From positions 1 through 39,923 of the forward strand of contig JBJSXF010000184.1 of NCBI GenBank assembly GCA_046086225.1: a DNA stretch of 39,923 nucleotides, written 5' to 3'. This document shows positions 17,672 through 24,943 of the stretch, piece after piece; within the stretch, counting starts at the first letter, position 1; every line of letters begins with the position of its first letter. Under the pieces are notes generated by a model. It saw only the letters and a program-made list of their open reading frames with translations, had not been told where the DNA came from and made no database searches. The DNA comes from JBJSXF01 sp046086225. Its GTDB lineage: Bacteria; Actinomycetota; Acidimicrobiia; IMCC26256; PALSA-610. A program made the translations under genes and the position numbers.

Positions 17672-17818
17672 TCAGAGCCCGAAGACCACGAGGACCGGGA
17701 TCAGGAACAGCGCCAAGAGGATCAGGAACGGAATCGCCAACATGGCGATAACCACGAACCCCACGATCAGGAGTGCCCAGGCCAAGCCGTAGAGCAGTCG
17801 ATCGAGCAATCCGCTCAC
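17672..17818 (-). CDS. 48-residue hydrophobic membrane protein
   Basis: A small frame starting at GTG and ending 78 bases before the acyl-CoA dehydrogenase start on the same strand. The product begins MSGLLDRLLYGLAWALLIVG and is almost entirely hydrophobic after residue 6, with two likely helices broken at the proline near position 30. There is no charged residue after Arg7. It follows a second small membrane protein by 39 bases, suggesting a two-gene unit. The function is unknown. The continuous hydrophobicity over 42 codons makes a chance frame less likely, but only a weak GGGG precedes the start. Confidence 0.5.
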   Translation of the reverse strand: MSGLLDRLLYGLAWALLIVGFVVIAMLAIPFLILLALFLIPVLVVFGL

Positions 17819-17857
17819 CGCACCCCGTCAGCCCTGCGATCCATCCCTGTCCGCCGA

Positions 17858-18022
17858 TCAGTCGAAGATCGCCATGGCGATGATGACCCAACCGATCACG
17901 ACCATCAGGCCGACGACCAGCAGAGCCGGTACGACCACGATCCCGATCGCCAGCAGCACCAGGACGGTGATCACCTTCCCGACCGGGCCCATGAACGATG
18001 TCGTGTCCCGCCACAATCCCAT
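17858..18022 (-). CDS. 54-residue hydrophobic membrane protein
   Basis: A small frame with a strong ribosome-binding site, GAGGGAGGA, 6 bases before its ATG. The product has a short polar head (MGLWRDTTSFMGPVGK) followed by two hydrophobic stretches over residues 17-53 and a terminal Asp. No family is recognised. The good ribosome-binding site and the adjacent similar-sized hydrophobic protein support expression. It lies between two acyl-CoA dehydrogenase genes, and any link to them is unproven. Confidence 0.58.
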   Translation of the reverse strand: MGLWRDTTSFMGPVGKVITVLVLLAIGIVVVPALLVVGLMVVIGWVIIAMAIFD

Positions 18023-18104
18023 TGCGCGTCCTCCCTCGACCGCAGCGATCCCCTGACCGCCGCCAATCCCAGGACGGGGGTGGGACACCCTGCATCGGCC
18101 CCGG

Positions 18105-18120
18105 GCGGGGCCCGCCCCGC
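18105..18120. terminator. GC-rich hairpin after the second acyl-CoA dehydrogenase
   Basis: GCGGGG and CCCCGC flank a CCCG loop, 9 bases beyond the stop of the dehydrogenase that ends at 18129. There is no T-tract, so it is only a possible terminator. Confidence 0.35.
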
Positions 18121-18128
18121 GACTCCGA

Positions 18129-19349
18129 TCAGGCCAGGAGCGAGCGGGCGATCTGGGAGATCTGGATCTCGTCGGTGCCGGCGTATATCTGGAGCACCTT
18201 GGCGTCCCGGGCGAGCTGCTCGACCTCGTACTCGGCCATGTAGCCGTTGCCGCCGAAGATCTGCACCGCCTCAAGGGCCACCTCGGTGGCGGCCCGAGCC
18301 GAGTACAGCTTCATCGCCGAGGCCTCGGTGAGGTCGAGGGGCACACCCGCCGCCGACTTCTCGATGCTGCGGAACACGAGATTCTCCAGGTTGAGCCGCG
18401 CCACCTCCATGCGGGCCAGTTTCTCCTGGATCAGCTGGTGCTCGCCGATCGGCTTGCCGAAACGGATGCACTCCTTGGCGTAGCCGATGCTGAGCTCGAG
18501 GCACCGGTCGACGACGCCGAGCGCCATCGCGGCCACGCCCATCCGCTCGATCGAGAACGCCTGCTTCGCCCCCTCGCGGTACGGCACCTCCTCAGTCTCC
18601 CCGAGCAGGCGATCCTTACCCACGCGCACATCGGTGAGGAAGAGCATTCCGGTCGGCGACGAGTGCATGCCCATCTTGCGCATCGGCTTCGACTGCTCGA
18701 AGCCCGGCATCCCTTGCTCGAGCACGAACGAGAGGATCTTGCGCTCGGCGGGCGGGTTGCCCTCGTCGAGCTTGCAGATGAACACGGTCGTGTCGGCGTA
18801 GGGACCGTTGGTGATGAACGTCTTCGAGCCGTTCAGCACGTACTCGTCGCCGTCGCGCCGCGCCGTCGACTGCATGCGGCAGAACGCATCGGACCCCGAG
18901 TCGGGCTCGGTGATCGCCCACGCGCCTACCTTCTCAAAGGTGATTAGTTCGAGCGCCCAGCGCTCCTTCTGAGCGATCGTGCCCTTGCTCATGATCGTCG
19001 CCGCGGCCAGCCCCGTGCTCACGCCCATCGCCGTCACCAGACCCGGCGAGCAGCGGCACAGCTCGATGATCGGGATGAGGGTCATGCCCGCGTTGCCCCC
19101 GCCGCCACCTTCCCGACCCTCGCTCGCCTCACCCTGGCCTTCCGCCACCAACTGCTCGCGCTCGATCCGCCGCTTGAACGTGTCGCGGGCCATTGCGTCC
19201 ATGCCGAAGGTGCGGAAGAGGGAGCGGATCACGTCGTACGGCGGCGTGTCGCCGAACTCCAGCTCTTCACGCCGGGGGCGCACCTCGGCTTCGACCCACT
19301 GACGGACCGCGTCACGGATCATCAGGTGCTCATCGGTCCACTGGTACAT
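18129..19349 (-). CDS. Acyl-CoA dehydrogenase with a Gly-rich insertion
   Basis: A 406-residue member of the acyl-CoA dehydrogenase family. Typical stretches are WAITEPDSGSDAF, YVLNGSKTFITNGP and the C-terminal IFGGNGYMAEYEVEQLARDAK followed by IYAGTDEIQISQI. The C-terminal site is YAGT, not YEGT; Glu268 in FSIERMGVA matches the alternative base position of isovaleryl-CoA dehydrogenase-like enzymes. Residues 66-89 hold a low-complexity Glu/Gly insertion (GQGEASEGREGGGGGNAG) that is not typical of the family and probably forms a surface loop. I prefer the ATG at 19349, which has GAGGGAG 5 bases upstream, over the GTG two codons earlier. Confidence 0.9.
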   Translation of the reverse strand: MYQWTDEHLMIRDAVRQWVEAEVRPRREELEFGDTPPYDVIRSLFRTFGMDAMARDTFKRRIEREQLVAEGQGEASEGREGGGGGNAGMTLIPIIELCRCSPGLVTAMGVSTGLAAATIMSKGTIAQKERWALELITFEKVGAWAITEPDSGSDAFCRMQSTARRDGDEYVLNGSKTFITNGPYADTTVFICKLDEGNPPAERKILSFVLEQGMPGFEQSKPMRKMGMHSSPTGMLFLTDVRVGKDRLLGETEEVPYREGAKQAFSIERMGVAAMALGVVDRCLELSIGYAKECIRFGKPIGEHQLIQEKLARMEVARLNLENLVFRSIEKSAAGVPLDLTEASAMKLYSARAATEVALEAVQIFGGNGYMAEYEVEQLARDAKVLQIYAGTDEIQISQIARSLLA

Positions 19350-19430
19350 CGACACTCCCTCGCACGATCGGGACGGCCCGGGCCAACCGCCGAATGTTAC
19401 GACTGCCCGAACCGAGGAGCACCATCCGAC

Positions 19431-19436
19431 TACCGT
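19431..19436 (+). promoter_or_regulatory. -10 box (TACCGT) of the Coq4-like gene
   Basis: TACCGT ends 8 bases before the GTG at 19445, with no ribosome-binding site. It supports this start over an in-frame ATG at 19394. Confidence 0.45.
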
Positions 19437-19444
19437 CCCCGCTC

Positions 19445-20350
19445 GTGCGTCACGACCTCGCCGTCGCCCGCGGCCTCCTCGGCTCCACGATGGTCGGGCC
19501 GGGCCCCAGCGATGAGCAGCGCCGGATCATCGACTGCCTGATCCACGGCTACTTCGGCCTCGCGGCCTCCGTCGACGCGCTCGATCCGATCGACCCGGCC
19601 GGCCTCGCCGCCGCAGTTCCCGAGCACGATCGAAACCGGGTCATCGATCTCCTGATCGTCGTCGAGCTCTGCCGCCACCCGAGCGAGCCCGCCCAAGCCG
19701 AGCGCACGGAGGAGTACGCACGGGCGCTCGGCGCCGAAGGCGGCTGGCTCGAGGCGAGCCACGACGCACTCTCCGGCGCGCTCGACCAGGTTGCGGCCGA
19801 TTACGCCCGCTGCGCCGAGGGCGCGAACATCGAGCCGCAACTCGCCGACGTCGTCGGCACCGATCGCGAGACCGAGGCCGCAATCGAGACCTTCGCGAGC
19901 ATGACGTCGTGCGCTCCGGGAACACTCGGCGCCGAGGTCGTCGAGTTCTACCGGCGATGGGGCTTCCCGATCCCGGGCACCGACGATTCGCCCATCGGCA
20001 TATCGCTCCTGACGCACGACATCACCCACGTGATCGCCGGCTACGACACCTCACCCGCGGACGAGATCGCGTTGCAGGCGATGCTCCTGGCGTCCGGCGA
20101 CTTCGAGCACCACTTCACCGGCCTCATGGCCGCGCTGCTCCTCAGCGAGGCGGGCGCCCTGCCGTTCCCGGGGATCGACCCCGTCGTCGGCGCGCTCGGC
20201 CGGGTCGGCGCGCCCGAGGAACTGGCCGATGCGTTCTCCCGCGGCCGCGCCTGCACGGGCTACTTCGGCGACGGCGACCACCTCGCGCTCATCGACGTAC
20301 CACTCGAGGCCGTGCGCGACCGCTACGGCATCCCGCCGCGATCCGCCTGA
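19445..20350 (+). CDS. Coq4-like protein with an HDxxHx11E metal motif
   Basis: A 301-residue protein. Residues 187-210 read SLLTHDITHVIAGYDT followed by SPADEIAL. This gives His191-Asp192, His195 and Glu207, exactly the HDxxH-x11-E zinc-type motif that defines the Coq4 family. Coq4 in mitochondria and proteobacteria acts in ubiquinone synthesis, where it is reported to process C1 of the ring. The N-terminal 130 residues are all-helical and are not part of the usual Coq4 domain; they vaguely recall TerB-like domains. Actinobacteria normally use menaquinone, so the substrate is probably different. The gene sits between two acyl-CoA dehydrogenases, convergent with the second. The family call rests on the motif and its surroundings. 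Confidence 0.65.
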   Translation: MRHDLAVARGLLGSTMVGPGPSDEQRRIIDCLIHGYFGLAASVDALDPIDPAGLAAAVPEHDRNRVIDLLIVVELCRHPSEPAQAERTEEYARALGAEGGWLEASHDALSGALDQVAADYARCAEGANIEPQLADVVGTDRETEAAIETFASMTSCAPGTLGAEVVEFYRRWGFPIPGTDDSPIGISLLTHDITHVIAGYDTSPADEIALQAMLLASGDFEHHFTGLMAALLLSEAGALPFPGIDPVVGALGRVGAPEELADAFSRGRACTGYFGDGDHLALIDVPLEAVRDRYGIPPRSA

Positions 20351-20365
20351 CGGATTTCGATCGCG

Positions 20366-21589
20366 CTACGGGATGTGCAGGCCGGAGATCGAGCGGGCCA
20401 CGACGAGCCGCTGGATCTCCGAGGTGCCCTCGAAGATCGTGAAGATCTTCGAGTCGCGGTGCCACTGCTCGACCGGGTGGTCCTTCACGTAGCCGGCGCC
20501 GCCGAGGATCTGGATCGCCTCCTCGGTCGCCTTCACCGCCACCTCGCCGGCGTAGAGCTTCGACATCGAGCCTTCGCCCGAGGTGAAGGTCTTTCGCGTG
20601 GCGCCCATCCAGCACGCCCGCCACACGAGGAGCCGGGCCGCGTCGATCTGCATCTTCATGTCGGCGAGCTTGAACGCGATCGCCTGGTTCATGATGATCG
20701 GACGACCGAATGCCTCACGGGTCTTCGCGTACTCCAAGGCGTACTCGTACGCGGCCCGAGCGATGCCGAGCGCCTGCGCGCCGACGAGCGGGCGTGACGC
20801 CTCGAAGGTCGCCATCGCCGCCTGCACCCGCGAGCTCTTGCCTTCCTTGGCCCGGGCGATGCGCGCGTCGAGCTTCTCCTTGCCGCCGAGGAGGCAACTG
20901 CCCGGCACGCGCACATCGGCGAGCACGACCTCGGCCGTGTGCGAGGCCCGGATGCCCATCTTCTTGAACTTCTGACCCATCGAGAGGCCCGGCGTGCCCG
21001 GCGGCACCACGAACGACGCGTGGCCCCGGCTCTTCAGCTCGGGCTCGACCGCGGCCACGACGACGTGCACCGTCGGCACATGGGTGATGCCGCCGTTGGT
21101 GATCCACGTCTTGGTGCCGTTCAGCACCCACTCGTCCTTGGCCTCGTCGTAACGGGCGTTCGTGCGCAGCGACGACACGTCGGAACCCGCATCGGGCTCG
21201 CTCACAGCGAACGCGCCCATCTGCAACTTGTCGGGGGTACCGAAACACTGCGGCACCCACTCCACGATCTGCTCGGGGGTGCCGTTGCCGACGATGCCCG
21301 ACACGCCGAGCGTCGTGCCGAGGATCGCGAGCGCGATACCGGCGTCACCCCACGCGAGCTCCTCCGACGCGATCGCGAACGAGAGGCCGGTCGGGTCGGC
21401 GAACATCTGGGAGACGAACTCCCACGAGTAGATCCCGACCTTCGCCGCCTCCTCGATGATCGGCCACGGGGTCTCCTCACGCTCATCCCATTCGGGGGCG
21501 GCGGGCCGGATCACATCCTTGGCGAATCCGTGGATCCACTCCTGCAGCTGCTGCTGGTCCTCGTTGAGTTCGAGCGAGAAGTCGGCCAT
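20366..21589 (-). CDS. Acyl-CoA dehydrogenase, medium/short-chain type
   Basis: A 407-residue FAD-dependent dehydrogenase. It has FAVSEPDAGSDVSSLRTNA, WVLNGTKTWITNGG and the C-terminal ILGGAGYVKDHPVEQWHRDSK followed by IFEGTSEIQRLVVARSI. Glu387 of FEGT is the catalytic base found in medium- and short-chain dehydrogenases, unlike the other two copies in this window. The start is the ATG at 21589 (MADFSLELNEDQ), which has GGAGGAAG 4 bases upstream; an upstream in-frame extension adds only low-complexity residues. Expression may be controlled through the dyad at 21643-21675. Confidence 0.93.
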   Translation of the reverse strand: MADFSLELNEDQQQLQEWIHGFAKDVIRPAAPEWDEREETPWPIIEEAAKVGIYSWEFVSQMFADPTGLSFAIASEELAWGDAGIALAILGTTLGVSGIVGNGTPEQIVEWVPQCFGTPDKLQMGAFAVSEPDAGSDVSSLRTNARYDEAKDEWVLNGTKTWITNGGITHVPTVHVVVAAVEPELKSRGHASFVVPPGTPGLSMGQKFKKMGIRASHTAEVVLADVRVPGSCLLGGKEKLDARIARAKEGKSSRVQAAMATFEASRPLVGAQALGIARAAYEYALEYAKTREAFGRPIIMNQAIAFKLADMKMQIDAARLLVWRACWMGATRKTFTSGEGSMSKLYAGEVAVKATEEAIQILGGAGYVKDHPVEQWHRDSKIFTIFEGTSEIQRLVVARSISGLHIP

Positions 21590-21642
21590 GACGCTTCCTC
21601 CGGTGCTGCCACCGGCTCCGGCCGGCGGTCGACGACACACAA

Positions 21643-21675
21643 GTTACCGCTGAGTAGGGATTCTACCAGCGGGGT
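21643..21675 (-). promoter_or_regulatory. Promoter with an imperfect dyad upstream of an acyl-CoA dehydrogenase
   Basis: The arms TTACCGCTGAGTAG and CTACCAGCGGGGT are nearly complementary around GGATT, with GTAG/CTAC inside and CCGCT/AGCGG outside. On the minus strand TAGAAT (21665-21660) within the dyad is a good -10 box, leaving a leader of about 65 bases before the start at 21589. A repressor bound here would block transcription. Which regulator binds is unknown. The rest of 21590-21801 shows nothing else. Confidence 0.4.
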
Positions 21676-21801
21676 CGCACCCCGCTCCCAGCCGGACGCC
21701 GGGCACCCGGATCCGGGTCGGGCCCGGCCGCCTCGCTCAAGAACCCGGCCTGACGACCCGATGCCTCCGGGGTCCGTCGCCCACCCCGGGAGTCCCCAGC
21801 C

Positions 21802-23187
21802 GTGCGCCGAACGCTCACCGGCATCGCCATCGCCCTGTGCGCCACCGCCGTCACCCCGACGACCGGTGCGTTCGCCGCGACCAACCCCCCAGCGGCGCCG
21901 GAGGTCCACTCGATCGCGTTCCCGGTGCGCCAGGAGGTCTGGTACCAGGACGACTTCGCCGGGGTGCGCGACCACCACGGCACCGACCTCATGGGCGACA
22001 AGCTCGACCACCTCCTCGCCGCCGACTCGGGCCGCATCGCCTGGGTGCGGATCGGCACTCCACGAGCCGGGAACATGCTCTCCCTCGTCGCCGACGACGG
22101 CTGGGAGTACTGGTACATCCACATCAACAACGACACGCCCGGCAGCGACGACGGCGCCAACCCGGCGAAGTGGCGCTTCGCCCCCGGCATCGCACCCGGC
22201 GTCCGCGTCACCCGCGGCCAGTTCATCGCCTACCTCGGCGACAGCGGCGAATCGGAGACCACCGATCCGCACCTCCACTTCGAGATGCACCGACCCGACG
22301 GGCGCTACATCAACCCCTACGCCTCGCTTCGCCGAGCGGAGGCGAGCGCGACCCGCGGGCTGTGTCCGGCGCCCGTCAACCCGCCCGCGAAACCCGACCC
22401 GACGACCAGCCCCGGATATTGGACGCTCGGACCCTCCGGTCGGGTGATGCCCTTCGGCGGCGCCGCCCATCTCGGTGACGGACCCCGTCCCACCACCGAC
22501 GACAACCCCTACCTCGCGCTCACCGCAGCGCCCGACGGTGCCGGCTACTGGCTCCTCCGGGCCAAGGGCGGCGTCCGCGCCTTCGGGAGCGTCGCACCGC
22601 GCGGGGACGTCTTCGGCCGGTCGCTCGCCGCCCCGCTCGTCGGGATGGTCGCCACCCCCACCGGAAAGGGCTACTGGCTCTTCGCTCGCGACGGCGGCAT
22701 CTTCACCTTCGGCGACGCGCCGTTCCTCGGTTCGGGCGCAGGCAGCAAGGGAACTGCACCATTCACGGCCATGGCTCCGAGCCCCAGCGGCCAGGGCTAC
22801 TGGCTCATCGACACGACCGGCAAGGTGCTCGCGTTCGGTGACGCCGCCGCTGCGCCGTCCGCCGACGGTCGCGCACCGAAGGGCAACGTCGTCGGGTTCG
22901 CCCCCACTCCATCCGGCAAGGGCTATTGGATCCTCACCCGAGACGGCCGCGTCTACATCTACGGCGACGCCCGCTGGCGGGGCTCGATCCCCGGCCTCGG
23001 CGGCTGCCCGCTCCCCGACTCATCGGGCATCACGGCCACCGCTTCCGGAGCCGGCTACTGGATCACGCTCGTGAGCGGCCGGGTCGTCGCCCTCGGTGAC
23101 GCGCCCGGATGGGGCAGCCCGTCCAGCGCCGGGCGCCTCGCGCTCGACCTCGCCGCACTCCCGCCCCGCCCGTCGAGCGAGGGCTAG
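21802..23187 (+). CDS. Secreted M23 peptidase with six GYW repeats
   Basis: A 461-residue exported protein. A signal peptide is visible at 1-25 (cleavage after AFA). The peptidase M23 (LytM-like) domain spans about 35-172, with zinc ligands His58 and Asp62 in HHGTD and His159 in HLHFEMH (157-163). Such enzymes cut peptidoglycan cross-bridges. From about 203 to 440 come six copies of a roughly 42-residue unit centred on GYW at 205, 248, 290, 332, 374 and 418, each followed by a G-x-V/I...FGDA-like segment, which suggests a propeller-like surface domain. The GTG start has GGGAG about 9 bases upstream. The stop TAG forms part of the next gene's -10 box. Confidence 0.85.
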   Translation: MRRTLTGIAIALCATAVTPTTGAFAATNPPAAPEVHSIAFPVRQEVWYQDDFAGVRDHHGTDLMGDKLDHLLAADSGRIAWVRIGTPRAGNMLSLVADDGWEYWYIHINNDTPGSDDGANPAKWRFAPGIAPGVRVTRGQFIAYLGDSGESETTDPHLHFEMHRPDGRYINPYASLRRAEASATRGLCPAPVNPPAKPDPTTSPGYWTLGPSGRVMPFGGAAHLGDGPRPTTDDNPYLALTAAPDGAGYWLLRAKGGVRAFGSVAPRGDVFGRSLAAPLVGMVATPTGKGYWLFARDGGIFTFGDAPFLGSGAGSKGTAPFTAMAPSPSGQGYWLIDTTGKVLAFGDAAAAPSADGRAPKGNVVGFAPTPSGKGYWILTRDGRVYIYGDARWRGSIPGLGGCPLPDSSGITATASGAGYWITLVSGRVVALGDAPGWGSPSSAGRLALDLAALPPRPSSEG

Positions 23188-23190
23188 CGT
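23185..23190 (+). promoter_or_regulatory. -10 box (TAGCGT) of the thiolase-like gene, built on the upstream stop codon
   Basis: TAGCGT starts with the TAG stop of the M23 gene and ends 9 bases before the GTG at 23200. There is no ribosome-binding site in the spacer. Confidence 0.45.
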
Positions 23191-23199
23191 CCCCGCCTC

Positions 23200-24387
23200 G
23201 TGGGAGGCACGGGAGCGGCACCGGGCGCAGCCATCGTCGGCATCGGCGAGACCGATTACGTCCGAGGCTCACCCCACCTGCCGGTCCAGCTCATGCTCCA
23301 GGCCGCCGACGCCGCCATCGCCGACGCCGGCCTCACCTCCGCCGACATCGACGGCATCATCCCCCCTCCCGGCTGGACGACATCCGAAGAGCTCGCCGCC
23401 GAGCTCGGCATCGGCGACCTCCACCTCGCCACCACCGTGCACATGGGCGGCGCCTCGCCGGTCGCCTCCCTCCGCCACGCCGCGCTCGCCGTCGCGAACG
23501 GTCACGCACGCCACGTGCTCGTCGTCGTCGGTTGGAACGGCTACTCGGCGTTCCGACCCCGGGACGGCGTGCCCCAACCGCGCCGCGGGATGGACGCCGC
23601 CGCCGTCGCCGACACCACCCTCGACTACTACCTCCCGTACGGAGCCCGCTCGGCCGCCCAGTTCTACGGGTGGATCGCTATGCGCCACAAGCAGCTGTAC
23701 GGCACGCTCGACACCGACACCGGCGAGATCGCCGTCACGTTCCGAAACCACGCGCAACAGAACCCGAAAGCCCTCATGCGGGGGACGCCGCTCACGATGG
23801 ACGGCTACCTCGCCGCCCGCTGGGTGTCGGAGCCGTTCCGCCTCTACGACTGCTGCCTCGAAACCGACTGTGCCGCGGCCGTCGTCGTCAGCGCACTCGA
23901 CCGGGCGCGAGACCTGCCGCATCCACCGGCCGTGTTCATCGCCGGCGCCGAAGGGCACCCCTCCCCCGCCGACGACATCGCCAACCGTCGCGACATCTTC
24001 CGCATCGGCTTGTCCGATGCCGCGCCCCGCGCCTTCGCCGCCGCCGGAATCGGACCCCACGACCTCGACTTCCTCCAGATCTACGACTGCTTCACCTACG
24101 TCGTGCTACTGCAACTCGAAGCGCTCGGATTGTGCGAACGAGGCGAGGCGGGAGCATTCGTACGCGAAGGCGCATTGCGACTCGACGGGGGCTCGCTCCC
24201 GGCCAACACCCACGGCGGCCTGCTCTCGCAGGGCCACATGTGGGGCATGAACCACGTCGTCGAGGCCGTCCGCCAACTCCGCGGCGACGGGGGTGTCAAC
24301 CAGGTGCCGGGCGCCGAGATCGGCTGCGTCACCGGGTGGGGCGACTTCGGCGACGGATCGATCGCAATCCTGGGTCGGGATCGGTAG
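23200..24387 (+). CDS. Thiolase-fold lipid-transfer-like protein (Ltp2-type aldolase candidate)
   Basis: A 395-residue thiolase-superfamily protein (IVGIGETDYVRG at 12-23). The nucleophilic cysteine of true thiolases is absent: the corresponding stretch is HMGGASPVASLRHAAL at 81-96. This is what is seen in the SCPx/Ltp-like branch, whose member Ltp2 is a retro-aldolase in actinobacterial steroid side-chain degradation. Other family features are IYDCFTYVV with Tyr295 and NTHGGLLSQGHMWG at 336-349. A DUF35 protein follows 4 bases after the stop; Ltp2 needs a DUF35 partner, so the pair probably forms one enzyme that cleaves a beta-hydroxyacyl-CoA. Substrate and aldolase activity are inferred. 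Confidence 0.8.
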   Translation: MGGTGAAPGAAIVGIGETDYVRGSPHLPVQLMLQAADAAIADAGLTSADIDGIIPPPGWTTSEELAAELGIGDLHLATTVHMGGASPVASLRHAALAVANGHARHVLVVVGWNGYSAFRPRDGVPQPRRGMDAAAVADTTLDYYLPYGARSAAQFYGWIAMRHKQLYGTLDTDTGEIAVTFRNHAQQNPKALMRGTPLTMDGYLAARWVSEPFRLYDCCLETDCAAAVVVSALDRARDLPHPPAVFIAGAEGHPSPADDIANRRDIFRIGLSDAAPRAFAAAGIGPHDLDFLQIYDCFTYVVLLQLEALGLCERGEAGAFVREGALRLDGGSLPANTHGGLLSQGHMWGMNHVVEAVRQLRGDGGVNQVPGAEIGCVTGWGDFGDGSIAILGRDR

Positions 24388-24391
24388 CGAG

Positions 24392-24883
24392 ATGGAACGA
24401 CCGATGAGCGAGAAGCCGGCGGTGACGGACAGCGCGGCGACCGGGAGCGACGAGTTGATCGCCGAGCCGATCGCCGAGCCGCCGCTCGGCGGCCGGATCG
24501 TGCCCAGCCCCGTCGGACTCAACGCCGAGTTCTACGAATGGCTCGGACGCGGTGAGCTCCGCCTGCAGCGCTGCACAGCATGCGGCGAATGGCGACATCC
24601 ACCCCGGCACCGCTGCGCCGCTTGCGGTTCGATCGCGTCCACGTGGGCGCCCGCGAGCGGGCGCGGGCGCGTCTTCTCGTGGACCGTCACGCACCGGCCC
24701 GTCGATCCCGCGTTCACTCCGCCCTATGCCATCGTGGTCGCCGAACTCGACGAGGGGCCACGCCTCGTCGGCAACCTTCGGGGCGCGCCACCCTCGGCGC
24801 TCGCCATCGACGAGCCGCTCATCGTGGAGATCGAATCGGCCTCGGAGTCGATCGGCTTCGTTTGGTTCCGACTCGGCGGCTGA
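24392..24883 (+). CDS. DUF35 (OB-fold, rubredoxin-like zinc ribbon) protein
   Basis: A 163-residue protein with a disordered N-terminus (about 1-45), then a helix (VGLNAEFYEWLGRGEL) and a zinc ribbon with paired cysteines, RCTACGEWRHPPRHRCAACG. An OB-fold follows (GRGRVFSWTVTHRPVDPAF, then PPYAIVVAELDEGPRLVGNL). This is the DUF35 architecture that partners thiolase-fold lipid-transfer proteins and binds acyl-CoA. The gene starts 4 bases after the Ltp2-like gene, so the two are coupled. An ATG at 24404 is a possible alternative start. It most likely completes the active site of its neighbour, by analogy with the Ltp2-ChsH2 complex. Confidence 0.85.
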   Translation: MERPMSEKPAVTDSAATGSDELIAEPIAEPPLGGRIVPSPVGLNAEFYEWLGRGELRLQRCTACGEWRHPPRHRCAACGSIASTWAPASGRGRVFSWTVTHRPVDPAFTPPYAIVVAELDEGPRLVGNLRGAPPSALAIDEPLIVEIESASESIGFVWFRLGG

Positions 24884-24943
24884 GACCGCACGGTTCGGCA
24901 ACGAGTGCGGCGGGAACCGGGCGAGATGGTGTGATGGCGGGCG

